A stretch of 64,000 bases of DNA from positions 372,001-436,000 of the forward strand of contig NC_003076.8 in assembly GCF_000001735.4 (NCBI RefSeq). The letters run 5' to 3'. Positions 59,034 through 64,000 of the stretch are shown one piece after another. The translations under genes and the position numbers were made by a program. Position 1 is the stretch's first letter; every line of letters starts with the position of its first letter. The notes beneath the pieces are model-generated. The model was not told the origin of the DNA. It saw nothing but the letters and a program-made list of their open reading frames with translations, and did not search any database. This stretch comes from Arabidopsis thaliana. Its lineage: Eukaryota; Streptophyta; Magnoliopsida; Brassicales; Brassicaceae.

Positions 59034-61544
59034 ATGAAACTCGACGAAGAATTCTTACACGACAGAGACCATTCGTTTCTGACAGATGACGAGGAAAATC
59101 AAGCAGCACTTGCTTGTTCCGACGATGAACACGACGGAGACGACGACGGTCGGAGAGGCGGAGAAAATTCAGATTCCTCCTCTCCGTTATCACGAGACCG
59201 TTCTGATAACAATCTCTCGGATGTCTCAAACCCTCCATGGCCACAAAGCTATCGGTAACAAACTCATAATTTTCCTCTGTTTTTTCAATCTCGAATTCTC
59301 TAAAATTACAAGAGTTCAGATATTTTTAGATGAATTTATTTCAGACAATCAATGGATTTGTTGACCGGAATGACTCCACCTTCGGTGAGTTTCATGCCTC
59401 AAAGCAGTTCCCGGAGATTAGCCTCTTCCTTCCAGAAGAAGCAACAATCTTCGTTTTGCGATTCGTTGTCTTCTTCCTCAAGCAAACCCCTTCTCTCTCA
59501 ACCAGTTCCTGACAAAGAAGAAACGATTTTACCCGTCAACCCTCAATCTCAGCTCAAGCTCTCCGTCACCGATCTTCCATTACCGGAACCTAACCTCTGC
59601 TCCTTCTCTCAATCTGTTCTCAATGGTAAAATCATGAATAACTCTTAATCTCTAATGATGATTGCTCTGTCTCATAAATAGAGGAATGTTTTCATATATC
59701 AAGTTTATTTGCAGGAACCAATGTACTGTGTGGATTAGGGTTAATAACAATGCCTTACGCTATTAAAGAAAGTGGATGGCTTGGTCTGCCCATACTCTTG
59801 TTCTTCGGAGTCATAACTTGCTACACAGGTGTTCTCATGAAAAGATGTCTAGAAAGTTCCCCTGGTATTCAAACTTACCCCGATATCGGTCAAGCCGCCT
59901 TTGGAATCACCGGTCGCTTCATCATCTCTGTAAGTTTTTGATCAATCAAACTCAAATATCAAAATTTTCTGTTTCTTGAAAATGAAACTTTGGTTCATGA
60001 ATTGCAGATTCTTCTATACGTGGAGTTGTACGTAAGTTTCATCTTAGTTATTGTTAAATATTCTTGTCTAAATTCTTCCACTGATAGTTGACAATTTATT
60101 GTTAATCGTAACTCTGTTTTTCAAAAATAGGCAGCTTGTGTGGAATACATAATCATGATGAGCGATAACTTATCAGGGCTATTCCCAAACGTTTCATTGA
60201 GCATTGCTTCAGGGATATCTTTAGATTCTCCTCAGATCTTTGCAATCTTAACCACTCTTCTTGTTCTTCCAACTGTCTGGCTTAAAGATCTTAGCTTGCT
60301 TTCTTACCTTTCAGGTTTGAAAATTTTCCCACTGAAAACTCTGATTATCTCCTCATTGGCTATATATAATGGGCCGTTCTTGTGGTCTTAATTATCTAGT
60401 TGGAGGAGTCTTGGCGTCAATCTTACTCGGTATCTGCCTCTTCTGGGTCGGTGCAGTCGATGGAATAGGGTTTCATGCAACAGGACGAGTTTTCGATTTA
60501 AGTAACTTACCTGTCACTATAGGGATTTTTGGATTTGGTTACTCGGGTCATTCGGTTTTTCCCAATATCTATTCTTCAATGAAAGATCCTTCAAGGTTTC
60601 CTCTTGTCTTAGTTATCTGGTAAGTCCAAGAAACCTATCCTTTACTTGTTTCACAAGGAACCCTAATAGACATACTCATCATCCTTCTTTCTTATGCAGC
60701 TTTAGTTTCTGCACGGTCTTGTACATAGCTGTTGCGGTCTGCGGCTACACCATGTTTGGCGAAGCAGTGGAATCACAGTTCACATTGAACATGCCTAAGC
60801 ACTTCTTTCCATCTAAAGTCGCGGTCTGGACAGCGGTAAAATACAACATTCTCTTATATTCTCTGTATACTAGTATAACCATAAATTGATGTTCTTCAAT
60901 CTTTTAGGTCATTACACCGATGACCAAATACGCTTTAACAATCACCCCAATAGTTATGAGTCTCGAAGAACTCATTCCAACAGCTAAGATGAGATCACGT
61001 GGTGTATCGATATTATTTAGAACAATGCTAGTTACCTCTACTTTGGTGGTTGCTCTTTCAGTTCCTTTCTTCGGTAATGTCTCTATGTATCCCTAACTTC
61101 CTACGCAAGACACTCATCCCACTATAGCTTCTCTGATCGAATTTTCTCAATTACAGCGATCGTGGCAGCACTAATCGGATCGTTCCTTGCAATGCTTGTG
61201 GTAAGTTCTTCCATCCCAAAAAAATTGAAACTAAACATTATCAAACCCAAGGATATTCATTTTTGTTTTGTTTTGTCGAAGGCTCTTATCTTCCCATGTC
61301 TATGTTATCTCAGTATCCTCAAGGGTAAATTAAGCAACACACAAGTAAGAACATACCTACTTTACTTTAAATGTAATAATTATTTGATTCAGCTTTAGTA
61401 GTCTTTAACTGTTTTTCGTATGTGTGTTGTGTTTTATTTGTTCAGATTGGATTATGCATATTCATTATAGTCTTCGGGGTGGTTAGTGGTTGTTGTGGTA
61501 CTTACTCGGCTATCTCAAGATTAGCCAACCAAATGACAGATTAA
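59034..61544 (+). CDS. AVT1-type vacuolar amino acid transporter (tandem copy 2)
   Basis: Eleven exons join in frame to 550 aa: 59034-59254, 59345-59625, 59715-59929, 60008-60031, 60131-60314, 60400-60619, 60700-60835, 60908-61073, 61157-61200, 61282-61344 and 61446-61544 (TAA). It has the same layout as the neighbour at 55.9 kb, with an even longer acidic N-terminus (DDEHDGDDDGRRGG) and near-identical core blocks ([23 protein letters not shown], [12 protein letters not shown]). Exons 3, 4, 6, 7, 9 and 10 have exactly the same length in both genes. Divergence is concentrated in the N-terminal exons, exon 5 (+3 nt) and exon 8 (-6 nt). I recall AT5G02180. Confidence 0.93.
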
Positions 61545-63321
61545 CTGAAATTTTCGACGGCGATTTAAAATTAGGTGTGTTGTGTTCTAATGTTTATTAT
61601 ATTATCTAGTTTTTATTCAGTTTTGGTTCAGATTTCTTTTAATTGTTTTAGGAAACAAGCAGAGATAAAACCACATATACTTCATTTCAGTTTTAACAAA
61701 ATGTATCTTTCATACCCTATGTATTATGGTTTGTATTTAACAAAAACTTAAGATTTATTGTATTTTAGTTTATATTTATCTTGCATAAAAATTGTACTCA
61801 CTTGCAATCGTTTGTTATCTGTTAGATTAATCAATGAAATCATTACTACAAATAACGACGATAATCCACTTAACTCTAATTAAGACCTTTGAAACTCTTG
61901 TTCCTAAGCTGCAATCATCAATAAAACTCCTTAAACTTCTCGCAGAGACGAACCCGGCTCGAGGAATTAACATTATAGGTGATCAGAATAGAAATTTCCC
62001 AACCTCTTGGTCAGCTATTAGGTATATTTAAATGCATTTCAGAAAGAAAAAAAAAGTTTAATAGTTTTTAATCAGATGATATAATTACGTAGTACAATTT
62101 TAAACCTAACATATTGTGAATTCAAAGCAATGTGTCACACGAGCTAGCTAGTGGGCAAGTGAGAAGAAGTTGATTGGTAAGTGAAGGTATCCTGATTTGG
62201 AGCAGGATTCAATAAACATGGACCCAAACTCATAAATGATAGGGCTTTGTCCTTAAAACAGCAAGGCAAATAACATGTGCAACCATACCTCTCAATTTTC
62301 AAAAGTCTTTTTCCATGTGAATGTCACATCTTCAAACTCTCATCCATTTTTATTCCATTTCCCAAAAGCAAAACATTAGTTCATCTTACAGCTTCTTTAT
62401 TCTTTATTTAGTGTTTTATTCTTGGGTTCAAATGGTTTTGGGGAAAAGTGAATATAATGATTACCTGCAAATTAAAGTTCTGACATCTAAACATGGGATC
62501 CAAACTCTGCAATGTATATTACGAAGTCGTTTGATATAACACCTCTCTTGATAAAAGATGATTAGAACCTAAAGTAATTTTAAAATATGGTGAAAAATTA
62601 GACTCTTGGAGTATATAAATGGCTCAATCTGTATTGCCCGCACCGCCCAAACTCCCATGGCAAATCCATTGACGAAACCAAGGTAAAAATCACATGCTTT
62701 GAGCGTTTTTTTAAAACAGAAGTGTAAGCTTAAATTTTTTAGTTTAATAGTAGTAACAAATTCAACCTTGTGAAGAGATTTATTAATAATATTAAAATCA
62801 TTCCCCTAATTATTTGCCTTGAGTTTCGAGCCTTCTACTGTACCACTCACACATTAAAAATCATCAGACTATTCAAACTTTCTTACATGGTTGATTAGTT
62901 CATCTCATATATGCTCAGTATCATACTCTTGCAGATTAATTTTTCATTTTAATTATCAACGAATTTTTTATTTAATTATTCATGACCAAAATACATTTAT
63001 TTTTTTTAAATAAAACAAATAATAAATTTGGAAGTCAAAAATACAATCAATAGAAAAAAAAGTATGACAGTGATAGATAATATTTGCAGAATATTATGTG
63101 AAAGCTATTTTCTCTGTAACAATAAATGAGAAAATCTTTATTATTTTACATGAAAGAAAAAGAAAACAAAACAGAGATATTTTTCCAGCTGAAAAGAACA
63201 AACATCTCTCATTGATGTTCAGTGAACTTGCACCAAACTTCACTTCTTCTATACTTCTTCATAGCCACAAACTCAGTTCTTTGCAAGAAACACAAACTTA
63301 AGTATTCAAAATATCGTCATC
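61545..63321. other. Spacer before PCS1
   Basis: About 1.8 kb of AT-rich DNA: the 3' flank of the second transporter and the PCS1 promoter. ORFs such as 61834-62031 are short and unrecognised. The stretch 63175-63321 is more pyrimidine-rich and is probably the PCS1 leader. Confidence 0.45.
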
Positions 63322-64000
63322 ATGTTCTCAAGATTCCATGCTCTGTTTCTTCTCCTTGTTCTTTCAGTAAGAACATATAAATGTGTATCTTCATCTTCTT
63401 CTTCTTCTTCTTCTTTCTCATTCTCTTCATTTTCTTCTTCGTCTTCTTCTCAAACTCTTGTCTTGCCTCTAAAGACCCGAATAACCCCAACGGATCATCG
63501 ACCCACCGACAAACTTCATTTCCACCACAACGTCACTCTCACCGTTACTCTCACCGTCGGTACTCCTCCTCAAAACATCTCCATGGTCATTGACACTGGC
63601 AGTGAACTCTCCTGGCTTCGTTGCAACCGTTCCTCAAACCCAAACCCGGTTAACAATTTTGACCCGACCCGTTCCTCCTCTTATTCCCCAATCCCCTGTT
63701 CCTCACCCACTTGTCGTACCCGGACCCGAGACTTCCTCATACCCGCTTCTTGCGATTCAGACAAACTCTGCCACGCAACTCTATCCTACGCCGACGCTTC
63801 CTCCTCCGAAGGTAACCTCGCCGCCGAGATTTTCCACTTCGGAAACTCCACCAACGACTCCAATCTCATTTTCGGGTGTATGGGTTCCGTATCCGGATCC
63901 GACCCGGAAGAAGATACCAAAACAACTGGGTTATTGGGTATGAACCGTGGTTCCCTCTCTTTTATCTCTCAAATGGGTTTCCCCAAATTCTCTTATTGCA
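63322..64000 (+). CDS. PCS1: Aspartic protease PCS1 (pepsin-like), N-terminal part
   Basis: An open frame from the ATG at 63322 to the window edge (226 codons), so the gene is cut by the edge, not broken. It begins with a signal-peptide-like MFSRFHALFLLLVLS and a Ser-rich stretch. The pepsin fold follows: TVTLTVGTPPQNISMVIDTG holds the first catalytic Asp (DTGSELSWLRC), then the Cys-rich plant insert (IPCSSPTC, PASCDSDKLC) and the flap-like SYADASSSEGNLA, then GLLGMNRGSLSF. The second Asp lies outside the window. PCS1 (I recall AT5G02190) is an ER-type aspartic protease that protects embryos and gametophytes from cell death. No intron is visible so far. Confidence 0.93.
   Translation, partial: MFSRFHALFLLLVLSVRTYKCVSSSSSSSSSFSFSSFSSSSSSQTLVLPLKTRITPTDHRPTDKLHFHHNVTLTVTLTVGTPPQNISMVIDTGSELSWLRCNRSSNPNPVNNFDPTRSSSYSPIPCSSPTCRTRTRDFLIPASCDSDKLCHATLSYADASSSEGNLAAEIFHFGNSTNDSNLIFGCMGSVSGSDPEEDTKTTGLLGMNRGSLSFISQMGFPKFSYC

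Noticed and set aside
61834-62031. 65-codon ORF after the second AVT gene
   Set aside because: No motif, AT-rich codon mix and no promoter-like sequence; consistent with chance.

Overview
This is nuclear DNA from a flowering plant, and I recognise it as Arabidopsis thaliana (or a near-identical accession): the top of chromosome 5, from about AT5G01960 to AT5G02190. I reach this from gene order and from spliced protein lengths that I rebuilt here and that agree with remembered family members: REPLUMLESS/BELLRINGER 575 aa, PILS6 431 aa, ORP3A 453 aa, CYCD7;1 341 aa, OHP1 110 aa, SSR1 420 aa. Locus names come from memory; no search was run. Typical plant features are short GT-AG introns with T-rich tails, AT-rich spacers, site II (TGGGCC/T) promoter elements and a lone nuclear tRNA-Gly gene.

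Layout. 0-8.6 kb: C-terminal exons of an RNFT1-like RING ligase, a coiled-coil protein on the minus strand, an acidic RING-H2 membrane ligase, the auxin carrier PILS6 and an unknown 146 aa protein. 8.6-11.5 kb: AT-rich spacer. 11.5-15.9 kb: ROPGEF7 and, convergent to it, the serine-rich salt-response gene SIS. 15.9-23.75 kb: a large spacer upstream of REPLUMLESS, holding a tRNA-Gly(GCC), a 120 bp tandem duplication and a non-autonomous hAT-type element filled with about 17 copies of a 28 bp repeat carrying E2F-like TTTTCCCGCC sites. 23.75-26.9 kb: REPLUMLESS.

29.1-44.0 kb: PRA1.A1, a MAM33-type mitochondrial protein, a CASP-like membrane protein, a WAK-like receptor kinase, phosphopantothenate-cysteine ligase (with a GC-AG intron and a displaced splice acceptor), a small unknown gene and ORP3A. 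45.1-55.0 kb: CYCD7;1, OHP1, SSR1, a thaumatin-like protein, FES1C and the thylakoid protein FIP. 55.8-61.5 kb: two tandemly duplicated vacuolar-type amino acid transporters. 63.3 kb to the edge: the start of the aspartic protease PCS1.

There is no operon logic. Functional themes recur: meristem and organ patterning (REPLUMLESS, ROPGEF7, PILS6, CYCD7;1), chloroplast biogenesis (OHP1, FIP), proteostasis (three RING or Hsp70-related genes) and wall or membrane signalling. I found no previously undescribed multi-gene system. The most unusual item is the E2F-site array inside the hAT element about 1 kb upstream of REPLUMLESS.
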